A stretch of 64,000 bases of DNA, from NCBI GenBank assembly GCA_963573385.1, contig CAUYLG010004887.1, positions 1 to 64,000 on the forward strand. The letters run 5' to 3'. A program made the translations under genes and the position numbers. The notes below the pieces were generated by a model. It was not told the DNA's origin, did not search any database, and saw only the letters and a list, made by a program, of their open reading frames with translations. Below, in pieces: positions 34,441 through 50,569 of the stretch; position 1 is the stretch's first letter; each line of letters begins with the position of its first letter. This DNA comes from Cacajao melanocephalus. Taxonomy: Eukaryota > Chordata > Mammalia > Primates > Pitheciidae.

Positions 34441-34664
34441 GCATTATTTTCTACTTAAGTGACTATAAAACCTTCAGTCTTCAGGTATGCTATATGTTTT
34501 CATTATCCTGAAATTATATCATAAACACACAGTATAAAATGGACCCTAAAAGCAAGTGGATATCCTTAGCATGTGGTCATCCAGATGGCATGGGATGTCT
34601 GTATATAAATACATGGGTGTGTAATGAAACCACAATGTTTAAAAATTCTCCTTCCTCTTCAATA

Positions 34665-34997
34665 GGAATAAACCTTGAGGACATTATGCCAAGTGAAATA
34701 AGCCAGTTACAAAACAAATACTGTATGATTCCACTCATATGAGGTAACTAAAGTAGTCAAAATCATAGAAACAAAGTTAGAATGTTGGTCTCCATGAGCT
34801 GGAGAGAAGGGGCATGGGGAGTTATTGTTTAGTGGGCATGGAGTTTCAATTGGGCAGTATGGAAAGTTCTTAAGATAAATGGTGGTAATGGTGACACAAG
34901 AATGTGAATGTACTCAATGCCACTGACATGTGTACTTAAAAAATGTTAAAATAGTACATTTTATATTATGTTCATTTTACCTCAATAAAAATATTCC
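34665..34997 (+). mobile_element. L1M 3' UTR and tail
   Basis: 'gaggacattatgccaagtga', 'tgtatgattccactcatatg', 'gtgggcatggagtttcaatt' and 'ttttacctcaataaaaata' are the end of an old L1M element, 5' truncated. Confidence 0.9.
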
Positions 34998-36574
34998 CCT
35001 GGCAAATGTACGAACTCCTGAGAACATATATATTCTGACCCATGGGGTTAGAGTCCTTAGTTTGAGTAACATCATGTATCATACATGCTTATAATCACAG
35101 AGAAGACAAAATGAGAGGGGTGTTGCATGGGAGGGCTACTTACGGAAATGTGGGATTACCACCCTTCTTACCTTATTTTCAGATACTCATTCATACATGC
35201 ACCTCTTTTTGTATTTCTGTTGGACAGAACCTAGAATTACCTGTAGGAATGATAAAGTTCCTCAAAAGTGGAGATTTCACCCCAAAACTTGATGTTCCAG
35301 TCAAGTCTAACCTGGAAGCTTCTTTCTCAAGGCATCTGTTATGATATGGCCTGGATCCTCAATGGTCCAAATCAGTGTATTTCACCATTAATGAGATAAG
35401 CATCTTAATAAAGTACTTTGCTTATGGGCTTTGGATTTGGGGTCATCCTTATCCCCCAACAGAAATGCCTGCTGTGTTGGCCTATGGGCCATCAACCCTT
35501 AATTGAGTTGTTCAGACTCCATACTTAAAGAGCAAATCATAGACCACCAGCATATTGTTAGAAATGACCAAATTCAACCTCCTTGTTTCCCATGTTGAAA
35601 AACCAATGCTGAGCTTCCCAAAGAGAACAAGAACCTGAGGACATCACCCTCCTTGGAGAATCTCTGTTGAGTGGGGAGGGTAGACATGGAAAGTCTGTCT
35701 CTTCTTGCTAGGAGCATTGCAGTTTAGGTCAAAACACTCTGGGATGATCCCAAGATGTCTTCCCTTTGGCTCCATGACCTTGGCTCAAAAGTGGGTGGGT
35801 GCCTTGGTTCATGCAGAGGCAGATTAGATCATTTCATCCTCTTTGCTCCCAGGCTGTTCAGGCCACCAAGCTGCCTCAGCCTTTGTCACAGGTCAGTGCA
35901 TGTGTTCATATGTTCATTTCCTTCTACTGCAGATTTCCCGAATGATATAAATAGATGTCTTTCCAACAAAGAGAGTCTGTGGTCAAATAATCGTTGAAAT
36001 GCAGAATAAAATAGTGAGGTCTCTCTGGGACTGCTGAGTGCATTGAATATGCCTATGTGCATTGTGGATCTCCATAAGGGTAATAGGCGGGAAGTAGAAA
36101 CTAACACATTTTTGACCCAGAAACTTCTGTTGTTAGGGGATAGCAGTGGCCCCTTGAAAAATATTGCTTTATCTCAATTTGAATACCCTGTACACAGTTA
36201 TCATGTCTTAGTCTTCTTTGTGCCCAAAACAAATAGCACTACGCTGAGTACACGACAAGAAAATATATTTATTTAATGAAAGAAAGAGTCAAGTTGTGTA
36301 TTCTTTCAAATTCTCAATTTTCTCACCTATGATACTTAGACATAAGATTAAATGTTATTTTTGCTTGGTGGTTTTAAAGTATTGGAAAGGAGGAGTATTT
36401 GAATGAACATAAATTGATAAACTGGAAAACACTTGATGTAGTTTGTGTTGCCATCAACATCACTACCACCACTATCATTCTATTACTACTAATAAGTGAC
36501 TCATGGAGAATTAGTCTTCAAATCCTTGCTCTACAAGGCACTCTTAAATATAGCTTCTACGTTTTCTTACAATT
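34998..36574. other. Stretch without recognised features
   Basis: Unique-looking, moderately AT-rich DNA. Open frames at 35111-35344 and 35755-35997 show no domain. Confidence 0.4.
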
Positions 36575-38069
<1,495 letters not shown>

Positions 38070-38269
38070 TAGAATCAGGTATAAAATACAGTGGAATGGA
38101 TCATTTGCTGAATTCTTGCTTTCCAAGTAGCCTATGCCTAAAAAAAGTAGTGCTCATATGTCTAAAGAAATATTCAGTTACAACCCTCATTTATCTGGTT
38201 GTAGTTTTTGGTTGTAGTAATAATTGTTATTATTATAATCATATATATAACCATTATTACAACTAAATG

Positions 38270-38333
38270 TGTGTGTATATGTGTGTTGTATATTTGTGTG
38301 TATATGTGTGTTGTATATTTATGTGTATATGTA
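38270..38333. repeat. 25-bp tandem repeat, about 2.5 copies
   Basis: The unit is two TG/TA-rich parts, TGTGTGTATATGTGTG then TTGTATATT. Copies lie at 38270-38294 and 38295-38319, with a partial third. Confidence 0.85.
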
Positions 38334-38354
38334 TACACACATATGATGGCAATA

Positions 38355-38515
38355 TGTCATTTATTGAGCACCTATTATGTGCCATTTGTAGTGATCAGTG
38401 CTTTACCTTATTATTCTCATCCGCATAATAACCTGGAAAACTGACATGAGTATCCCCATTTTAAGAAGAGAAATCAAGGCCTAGAGATGTTAGATAACCA
38501 CCCAGAAGTGTAGGG
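38355..38515 (-). mobile_element. MIR SINE
   Basis: 'ttgagcacctattatgtgcc', 'gagtatccccattttaagaa' and 'caaggcctagagatgttaga' are reverse MIR. Confidence 0.75.
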
Positions 38516-38769
38516 ACCCTCTGCTTTAATTCTCTGAAAGAATCCTGAAAATATCTACTCAGCTTAAAACAGACTTGCTCACACATTGCATTTATTCTGC
38601 TTACTGTGGTGAGTTATGGTCCATGCCCAGAACAAGAAAATTCAACCTGAATGGAGGGCACAGAGTAGCCAAGCAATAGAGAGTAATATTTGGAGCCTAA
38701 CATTGTATTTCTGTAACTTGAGACCATCCAAGGCCCAGAGGAAGGGGCAGTTTGCCTAAAGTCATAATG

Positions 38770-39005
38770 AACATTTCTGTGATGTCGATCATATGCCCAG
38801 CATTATTGTCAGTTTTTTTACTTCACTCAACCCATGCTCACAGCATCCATATGAGGGCTATAATTATTTAAATCATTTTACAGATAAGGCAAAACAGAGG
38901 CCTAGAGAGTTGGAGTAATTTGCCCATGGTCACAGGTAGTAAGTGGCCGGCTGGGATTTGGACCCAGACAAACTAGATTTAGCAATCCAATTGCTTAACT
39001 CCTGC
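38770..39005 (-). mobile_element. MIR SINE, nearly complete
   Basis: 'atcattttacagataaggca', 'cagaggcctagagagttgga', 'tttgcccatggtcacaggta' and 'gtaagtggccggctgggatt' are in reverse MIR order. Confidence 0.92.
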
Positions 39006-39892
39006 ACCAGTACCAGTAATTTCAACACATCTAAATGCCTCTTTAAGTCCTGTTCCTCCTCAGCTGCCAAGTCCCAATAAATCCAAGGTTCCTTCTAACC
39101 ATGTTATGTTGTAACCATTATTACCTTGTGATGTTTCATTACCATAACTGTCTCCCAAGTGGCTTTAAGCTGGTTCTCCCATCTGTGCCTCCACAAACCC
39201 CCACTGAAGTTATAGGCCACAGGCATTCAGCTGCTCCCCCTTGCAGTCCAATTTTACTCCTCCCCACTGCTCAAACTACTCCCAGAGTTTTGCTTTCTGA
39301 TGCGAGGTTTACAAGGGCATCATAATCACACAATTACCCTCCAACATGCCAGGCTGACAATGCAATCATCTGTCATCAAATGACCTAAGTGGCTCCTGCA
39401 TGGGGCTGTCTGAACCATACTAGGCAAAATCATGTAGGTGCCATCATGCCTTCTAACCAAAGGAGGACAGTAGAGCTCTCCATTACCCAGAATAGAAGCA
39501 GAGCTTTCTCAGCCTTTCCTGTTCACATACTGAGATTCAGAGAGAAGCCACAAATGAAGGGAAAAAACATCTCAAGACAAAATGCCTTTGTCCCATTTCT
39601 TTAACTAAAGAGAGTTGAGTATGTCTTGTTGAAGGCTCTTGGAATCCAATTAAAATGTTATCTGCACAACTTTTCACCAAGGAGTGTATTCTTAGTATTA
39701 TCTGGCAAGTTTATCTTCTACAAAGCTAAAATGTAGTCATTTCTTCTAGTCAATGAATAAGGGAAAGATTGATTTAGAGACCCATAGGACTTTTAGGACA
39801 CAAAACCCCTGTGTCCTATGAATGCTGAGTAGGTAAGGAAAGACCATCCAACTCATTGCATTAAGAAAAATTCTTCCACCCCACCATTGTGT
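39006..39892. other. Stretch without recognised features
   Basis: 39060-39330 is C-rich and may be an eroded repeat. Nothing in this stretch supports a gene. Confidence 0.4.
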
Positions 39893-41262
<1,370 letters not shown>

Positions 41263-42072
41263 TCACCTCACCATTTTTTAAAGCAAGGGCCCTGTCTCTG
41301 TCCACGGATATAGATTTGGGAGCCTGTGTGCATGTGCAGGCGTTAGGAAGCCCCAATTCATCCTCACATCTCCACCACCTCCCCAGACTCCAAAGAACCT
41401 GAAGAGATAATTTTTGAATAAATGTTGGTTGTACTCCTCATTTGCTGGGCTCTGCCAACAGGCAGCAGGAATTGACGGCTTGTTAGTAAAGCCTGGCCCC
41501 TTTGTGAGATGTTTTCAGAATGATTGATTTACAATAAAGTGGTTCCTGGTGGGTGCATGCAGGTGGAACTGATGCCGATCGATTCCAGTGGCGCTAACTA
41601 ATCAGCTGTTTAAACTGGCAGGGAGAGTGCTCAGTGACAGACACAGCGCAGACCATCATTTTCCCCCTAAGATTACAAATTAACTTGTTCGGGTTTTCTG
41701 GGGTGTGTGACAACTTGGGGCCAGCCTCGGAGGAGGGGAGGGCGTCTGTGGCTTCCTGAGGCCTTGCTGGGATCCGCCTTTCCTATCAGGCTGGACCTGG
41801 GCAAACAGCACTCTGGTTGGAGCAAGAGATCTCATGGAAGATTCCAGGATTTTTCCTCACTGAAATCCACCTTGCATGAAGCGAGGGGACCAGCCAAATT
41901 TCAAAGGGTCTACGCCTCTGTTCCTCTTTTCCTTTTTCTCTTAGCGTTTGCTTGATCCTGTAACAGATGTTTCCCTTCCTCCCTTCCTTTCTTCACATAG
42001 GATGAACATGGAGGGAACCAACCTCTTTTTTCTTCCCTCTGCTCTTGAAGAGAATTCAGTATCACCCAATCT
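41263..42072. other. CpG-retaining unique block, candidate regulatory element
   Basis: 41440-41960 is free of repeats, keeps several CpGs (for example GCCGATCGATTCC, GGCGCTAAC, CCTCGGAGG) and has dense homeodomain-like and E-box-like motifs: AATGATTGATTTACA, CTAACTAATCAGCTG, CAAATTAACTTG. An open frame at 41707-41955 (82 codons) shows no domain. The base composition contrasts with the AT-rich neighbours. Function is inferred, not shown. Confidence 0.4.
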
Positions 42073-42356
42073 GGACAGGTGCAGTGGCTGACACCTGTAA
42101 TTCCAGCACTTTGGGAGGCCGAGACAGGTGGATCACTTTAGGTCAGGAGTTTGAGACCAGCCTGGCTAACACGGTGAAAACCTGTCTCTACTAAAAATAC
42201 AAAAATTGGCAGGGCATGGTGGCAGATGCCTGTAATCCCAGCTACAAAGGAGGCTGAGGTGGGAAAATCACTTGAACACCCAGGAGGCGGATGTTGCAGT
42301 GAGCTGAGATTGTGCCTCTGCACTCCAGCCTGGGCGACACATTGAGACCCCATCTC
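42073..42356 (+). mobile_element. Alu SINE, nearly tailless
   Basis: Dimeric Alu from 'ggacaggtgcagtggctgac' to 'gcgacacattgagaccccat' and 'ctcctttt'. The A-tail is lost. AluS-like. Confidence 0.95.
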
Positions 42357-42979
42357 CTTTTATAACAGGATTAAATTGTGATACCCTTTCAGCATTCAAA
42401 TATTTGCTTTTATAACAGTAATTGCAAAACTTGATCCTGAAAATTATGAGCTTATGGGCTGAAGAGGCCAGGTTCAACGTGGAGAGCAAGGAAGGTAACC
42501 TTCCTTGGAGGAGCTGGTGTGACCTTGGCCCAGTCATGGCCACCAGCAGAAAGACCTGGTCTAGCTGTAGACTCAACAAATTCTGGCCTCTCGCATCTGG
42601 TTGGTATGTCCTAACAATGGTTTGTAAAACACTTATCTTATCCTCACCTTAGCTTAGTGAGAAGCACAGGGACTGCCATTTTATATATGAAAAAGTACAA
42701 ATTTAAGGGCACCCTCATATAGATTCTGAAAGCTGTGAAACCTGACCTCCAATGCTGATCTTTCCATGTTAGTATTTTCAATTACTGCTCTGGAAGACTG
42801 AATTAGCAGTCCAGATATTATACATGAACTTTATGAGTTGTCTGGAATTGCATTTCCATGTTAGAAGGTGAATCTGTTACACTGAAAATTTCCACTTCAG
42901 GAGTTGTTTCTTTAGAACTTTATACTATTATTCTTAGGTCCTTCCAGAAGAGGAACCAGGTAAGACCTGAGACAGGCTG
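42357..42979. other. Stretch without recognised features
   Basis: No gene or named repeat recognised. 42640-42790 has a vague MIR-like texture, too weak to call. Confidence 0.4.
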
Positions 42980-44110
<1,131 letters not shown>

Positions 44111-44235
44111 ATGTTGCTCCTACGGTTTTCTCTTGGCTTATCTCAAATTGCTTTCTCCTTTGCTCTTTGTTCCAGGGTAAGGAAATATTTTTTAAGTTGG
44201 TGTCATATAGATTTTCCATATTCCTTGAAAGCTCT

Positions 44236-44425
44236 CAGACTTCCTCCTCTGCTCTCCCTCTGACTTTATCCTCCTCCTTTTCATTTCTCTCGTTTACCTC
44301 TCCTCTTCTCTTTCCCCTCTCTCCTCCTTTTCTATTTTCCTTTCTTCTTCCCGTCTTCCATGTTTATACCTCTTCTCCCTTCTGTTCTTCCTCCTCCTCT
44401 TCCTCTTTCCTCTATGTCATTTCCT
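44236..44425. repeat. Polypyrimidine tract, about 190 bp
   Basis: Nearly uninterrupted C/T on the plus strand, including TCCTCC and CTCTCC runs. Confidence 0.85.
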
Positions 44426-44716
44426 GCAGGCCACTTAGTTAAGTCTTACCCTTGAAATCGCAAATCAAACATCACCTACTCAGTATAGCCTCCTTACTTG
44501 AAAAGGGTCACATTATCTTGTTATTTGCTCTTGTAACACCTTGTAACTTTTTCTTGATACACAAATCACAATTGGAACTTACATATTTACAATTATTTGA
44601 TTGTCATTTTTCTCACTGGTAGGATTACATGATCTATGTAATTTTTAGCCACCGCTGAATCCCCGGTGTCTAGCAAGGTGCCAGGAAGTAAGCTGATGTA
44701 TGTTTGTTGATGTCCT
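44426..44716 (+). mobile_element. L2 LINE 3' end
   Basis: 'caaacatcacctactcagta', 'tagcctccttacttg', 'ccccggtgtctagcaaggtg' and a terminal 'tatgtttgttga' follow the L2 end. The polypyrimidine tract may have grown from the same element. Confidence 0.8.
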
Positions 44717-47287
44717 GACAGCTGACGTTCCAAAAAGCCACTGGAATAAACTGCCCCTAAGCAAAGCTAAGTTTACTAAACCTACTGCAGTAATGGAGAA
44801 TGCCAGCTTAGCAGAGTCTTAGTCATGTCTCAGAGAGAGTGATCATGGGTAGACATCTTTAGGGTGTGGAGCTCTGGGCTCCAGTGATTTAAGGGAGGTA
44901 TTTCAGTATAAGGATTTCACAGTGAGTGACTAAATCTTATGAAGTAATAGTCTAAAATAGGTGATAATAAATAAAACAGTGAGACAAGGATCTTTAAGCA
45001 AGTCTTGGCAAGTAAAAGTAGTTTGATTCACGAGCTATTTGCACACAAAGGCAATCTATTGTTTTGACAAGGGATCTGTTTGTCCATAGGCACAAATTAA
45101 TTATTTGTATTACTTAGTTCTTAGAAATTTTCTGAAGCTACCAGTGAAATTATTTATTGGTTTACAGCCTTATCTTAATGGGCAATAATTTCCTGGAAGA
45201 AAGAGTAAAGTTATATTGATATAGCTGGCTTCAATTCTCAGTCCTGAGAATTCAGCTTTGTGACAGCAGGAGGTCTCAGTTTTCAGATGAAAAAATAGAA
45301 TGCCATTTTAATAGTATATAGTGAAGTCCTTAAAAATGTTTTTACAATATTTCTGAGTAGTTCCTTTCTAAGAGTCTATCACAAAAAAAAAAAATCAGAC
45401 ATACAAAGTTTTGGGATGTTTGGAAGTGTCTCTGTGGGAAATTAGAAGCAAGATGACTGAGTCCTTGGGAGAAAAGAAGGGCTTTTCTCTCCTTGGGAGG
45501 GCTTAAGGAGGGAAAAGCGAAAGTGAAATGAAAAAGTTGTCAAGAAACTCTCAATTTTGCTTTTGATCCAGTTGTGGAAGCCATGTTCAACATCTATTGA
45601 GGGTTTCTCATCTTCTGTGCTCAAACCTGGTCACATGTTTCTAAGAAACACACACAGATAAGTCAAGCTCCAGAAAAGCATACAATTTAAAGCTGTGACT
45701 ACAGTCAGTAAATGAATGGTAGACATGTTGATATCGGCTCATGTCAGAATAGCAATCTCCTGGTGAGATTCTAGGGTGGAGAAAAATGCTGCAAATTCCA
45801 TGTGGTGCCAAGGCTAAGATTTTTTTCTGAATTTCTAGAGCTCTTTCTCTGACTCTTCTTTATCATAACAATGCATACAATATGCAAAATACACTCATTT
45901 CCTCTGGTCTTTTTTGTCAAAGGTAAGTTTTTTTTTTGGACTGAAGTCTGTGGCACTGAATGTGTGTCAACTGAGACCCTAGGTGATTGGCAAGATTGTA
46001 AGAGAGTAAGCTGTGGTTCTAACAGGGAATAGCTCCTTAATGGCTGGACTTATATCCCAAGATAGTTTCCAGATAAAATCCCTAAGATTAGGCAAATTGC
46101 CAGATGATAAATAGAGCAGGGCCACGTTTGTTTTTCTAAAAGGGAAAAGTATGACAAACTATACATCTGAGATTTTTTTTCTTTTTTATCAGTGTTACAG
46201 TGTGGAAGAATACAAGCTATTTTATGAGTACTGAGGGGGAAAATCAAGTCCCACCAGGACCCAAGATAGGGTCATTAGGAAAAAAATCATGCCTGACAAG
46301 CCCTATTTACTGTTCTTGGTATTGTTTGTAGATTGAGAATTTGCACATATTGTACCTGGATTTTCCCATGGCATTGGACCAAGTTTTCAAAATTCCTTTG
46401 TGGACAAATATTGAGTAGGGACACTCCCTTAGTAAGGTGACAAGTACCTAGATGAAAGATTGCACTCAAAGGTATGGATTAATGTATTAGTTTCAATCTG
46501 CAAGATTTCTACTTATGCATATTCAGAGGAACTCTGAACCAGCAAAGGTTCTTCATAAAAAATGTAATCTTATATTCAGTGGTACTAACACCCTAATACA
46601 CCAAAGTTATATTCAGGGTCAATGAAAATATCGTATGTTCTGCAATAGGAAATCACTGAATGTCTCCTTTCTCACAATCTTTTCAAAACTCATAAGACTT
46701 GCTGTTTTAATGATGGTAGATTTGATGTTTTAATGATGATGCTGTTAATGGTGATAATGTTACTTTCATTTGGGTTAACTGAGTAAACAGCTTCAGGGTC
46801 AAAATATACAGTTTTGTTGAGTTATTTAAACAGAGCATATAGGTTCTTACTCTCATATTACATATTGGTTTCAAATTTACTTTAGCCAATCATTGTTAAC
46901 TTCAGTCAATGGAAAAACAAGGCTCAATATCAAAGAACTCTTCAGTAATTGAAGAAAGTAGATGAGCTGAAGCTAATTCTAAAACAATTAGTCAAAGTAT
47001 ACGAAAACAAGAAAGATATGAATATTATATTGCTGCATCTCATTTACAGAGTCATTCACCTAGCACATATAATTGTGATCATATAATTCCAGTAACCACC
47101 TGGACCATGTTAAGGTGTCTGGCTATTAATGAGTAGATGATAATTCATAAATAATAAGGTTATAGATGTCAATTACTTAGTACTTACAGATATGTAAATC
47201 TCATAATGCATGTGGTAGCCAGATAGAAAAGAGAATGTCCTGTGCAATTCCTCAGCATCATATAATCTACAAAAGTTATGGAAAATA
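44717..47287. other. 2.6-kb stretch without recognised features
   Basis: AT-rich DNA with short A and T runs. I recognise no gene or named element; old LTR-internal sequence cannot be excluded. Confidence 0.35.
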
Positions 47288-47405
47288 TATTTTATAATTA
47301 TTTATTCAATAATTCAATATTTGAATAATTCAATTATTATTCAATAAATTCAATAATTTATTGAATAATTTTAAAATTTATTCAATAGCAAGTATTTATT
47401 CAATA
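47288..47405. repeat. AT-rich palindromic patch
   Basis: Built from ATTCAAT/ATTGAAT units. It contains a perfect 15-bp inverted repeat ATTATTCAATAAATT (47336-47350 with 47355-47369) around a 4-base loop, and the palindrome ATTCAATATTTGAAT (47312-47326). Confidence 0.9.
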
Positions 47406-48130
47406 GCAGGTATTTATATATTCTCTCGTGTGGTCCCAACATGCATCTATGTGCCATGGATATAGTAAAGAACAAGACACATGAAGAAAAGGAAATGAAT
47501 GGGGAACAATAGATTCAATAAATGAAATAAAGCAGAGTGATATATGAGAGATTGCATAGATGGTAAGGGGATACTTTACTTTGAGTCAATGAAGAGGTGC
47601 CCTATGACTTGATTCCTGAATCATCAGGCAAAATCAGCCAGCCATGTGGTGATGAGGGCAGGAAGTTCCAGGCACAGAGAGGGAGAGGAAAATCCCTGGA
47701 GTGAGAATGAGCATGGGCATGGTGTGTTCTATGAATCAAAGAAGAGTTTCATAGCTGGAGTGTTATGAAAGGATTAGAATGAATCTGATTGTGATTGAAA
47801 GGTAGAAAAGGACCAGTTCACCTGGTGACTGCAGCCCAGAGACAAGACATATTTTAGTCTAAGCAAAATTTACAAGCCATTGGAAGATTTTAGGTGAAGG
47901 GGCAATATTACCTCACTTGTTTTTAAAAAGGTACCTCTTGGCTGTTGAAGATATCATGGCATGTATATGAGTAAGCATGGAAGCAGGGATGTGAGTTAGG
48001 AAACTACTGCATTAGTCCAGGCAAGAATAATGTTTGCTTGCACTATGGAGGAAGCTAAAAGACTAAGAGGGATCTTTCAGGATATATTTTGAAGGTAGAG
48101 CTAAGAAGACTCGATAAACTATAGATGAAG
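47406..48130 (-). mobile_element. L2 LINE fragment
   Basis: Reverse L2 order: 'ggcaggaagttccaggcaca', 'aagccattggaagattttag', 'tacctcttggctgttgaaga' and 'ctgcattagtccaggcaaga'. Confidence 0.8.
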
Positions 48131-48155
48131 TGAAGTATCAAGACAATGGAAGAAA

Positions 48156-48405
48156 TCCAGCCTGGCCAACAGAGTGAAACTCCACCTCTACTAAAAATAC
48201 ACACACACACACAGAAAATTAGCTGGACATGGTGGTGCATGCCTGTAATCCCAGCTACCTGTAATCTCATCCCCTGGGAGGACAAAGCAGGAGAATTGCT
48301 TGAACTTGGGAGGTGGAGGTTGCAGTGCCACTACACTCCAGCCTGGGCAACAAAGCAAGACTCTGTCTCAAAAAAAAAAAAAAAAAGGAAAAGAAAAGAA
48401 AAGAA
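48156..48405 (+). mobile_element. 5'-truncated Alu with an internal duplication
   Basis: Starts at 'ccagcctggccaacagagtg' and ends in a long A/GA-rich tail. A (CA)7 run sits in the linker (48199-48212), and a 14-bp piece of the 'ctgtaatcccagc' region is tandemly repeated near 48258. Near-identical direct repeats AATGGAAGAAA and AATGGAGGAAA flank it. Confidence 0.93.
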
Positions 48406-48416
48406 AATGGAGGAAA

Positions 48417-50569
48417 CAAGGATGGCTTCTAATCTTGGAGGTTGAGTGAATTTAGTGGATGGTGATGCTGTTAAATATGTATTAAAAATATGTACTGAGG
48501 CTAAAGATATGTAACTTACGTGGGTTATTTTGCCAGGCATCTGGTCAGTACTTATGTTCTGAACAGCACCAAGCAGAGATAAACAGAATCAAAAGCCATG
48601 GCAACATTGCTTGAAAACTTTTATCTGGCTATGTCTAAAGCCAGAGACATATTGAACTTGCTGGTTATGTGAGTCAGTAAACTTCCTCTTTGCTTAAGCT
48701 AGTTTGAGTTGAGATTTGATCAGTTGCAAACAAAAATTATAGACAAAAATATTGCCTCATTGAATTTGGAAGGGAAAGAAAATTAACATTTGAATTCCTT
48801 GAAGTTGCCAAGAATAATGCATGCCAATCACAATTAAAGTTAAAATAGCTTTATGTTTAAGGTTGAGAGATCTGGGGCTCAGAGATAAGTAACTTGCCTG
48901 AAGTTGCATACATTTTCAGTAGAGTTATAATTTGACCACTGATGTACCTGACTTCAAAGACCATGCAATTTATATTATGCCATGCAGTAAGAAAACATAG
49001 AAACTAGATTTAAAAATAATAAAATATATTTTTTGATAACTCCATTTCTTTTAAATTAGTTTCCTCTAGAATTCCAAAACTGAGAGAATAAAGATGATTC
49101 TTGAAGCGAATCTCCAAGAAGTTTCTTTAGTAGATGTAGTATAGTGTATGAGCTGTTAAACAATCAATCATGGGTGGGCTTTCAAAGCTGCTTTGAATCT
49201 TAAAGTGGAATATTTCTAGCCTAATTGTCCATAGGCTAAGGCTGGAAAATGTTGTCTTTTTTCCCCTTGCTCAGAGAGACCAGATTTCATATGTATGCAG
49301 GAAATGTGGAGCCAAGCTAACCATTCATTTCCATATTTCCAAGCAGCCTGGGTGAGATTGACGAGGAAGGGCAAGTCAGGGATATAAAATCACCATCACA
49401 GATTCATGCTGGAGAAACTCTTCTTGAGAGCTGTACAGAGATAGGAATACAAGAGGGGGTTCTTCCTAGGTGGAGAGAGGCGATAATTAAACATAATTTG
49501 TAGAAGAAAATTAATAGTGATGGACTTGAATCCTTTATAGCAAATGTAAATTTCAAAGCAATTTTGTGTGGAGAAGTAAAAAGCTATAATATATGTCTGA
49601 ATGGTATATGCTGACAGTAATGGTCCTCTTGTGCAGTGAGTTATTAAAGACTTTCATCTCATGGTTTTCAATAATGAAAAGGGAGGCAGTTTGGGATCAT
49701 TTTCTGAGATATGTCCCTTATGTTGATTTAGCTTGTATGATCAGTAGGTTATCTCAACAGCTGTATGGAAAAGGTTAAATTTGCTAAAGAGGTAAAAGGC
49801 TAAAATGTGACAAGCATGCTACTTTAGAACCATGCATTATTTCCTCTCTGATACTAACAAACTATGACTATGGGTGACTCAGTTAATTTCTCTGAGGCTT
49901 TGTCTCCACACCTTGTCCAGACATCTTCTCCATGGCTTTTTCCAACTCCAATTATCTCTGATTCCTTTCTTTGATAAAAAAATATCTTCTTGAGAATGAG
50001 CTTTCCATCCCCTCTTTAAGGAGCTTGCCCTGAAGAAATCTCGGGGCCATTTTGCTTAGAGTAATTTTCTGTCTGAAAAACTTTCTTCTTTATATTTCAA
50101 ATGAATTCAAGAACCGGCTCCAGGACTGGATCTCCTTCATTGAGCAAGGTACACAGATAGCGAAGGATTGAAGCTAGACTACAAAGCCTTTTGCTCAGGC
50201 TTTCAAAAAGATCTGCAGAAGGAATTTGTGTAGGATCCAATAGTTCTGCTTAACCAGGTCACAATAGAAGTAACTGCAGGTTTGGGATGTCCTTGATTGT
50301 TCCTGGCTAGGAGGATTAGACCACAAGGAAATGAGAGATGGGACTCTGAAATAAGAAAGTGGGCATATTTTTGATAGTTTACTATATATTTTAAATATCA
50401 GAGGGGTTATAAATGAGGACTTCATGTTAATAAATTTTATGGACATTAATAAATAATGCATGTTCTAGAGCAGAGATAAACAGAGTCATCTTAAATCAGT
50501 ATGATACACTTGTCAAAACTAATTAATTAATATTAATTTGTTATTGTTAACTAAAATCTACACTTCATT
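48417..50569. other. 2.1-kb stretch without recognised features
   Basis: AT-rich DNA. No gene or named repeat recognised. Confidence 0.4.

Noticed and set aside
41707..41955. 82-codon frame in the CpG-retaining block as a gene
   Set aside because: No domain, no supported splice sites and a length expected by chance in GC-richer DNA.
44167..44442. 91-codon Ser/Leu/Phe-rich frame
   Set aside because: It is produced by the polypyrimidine tract.
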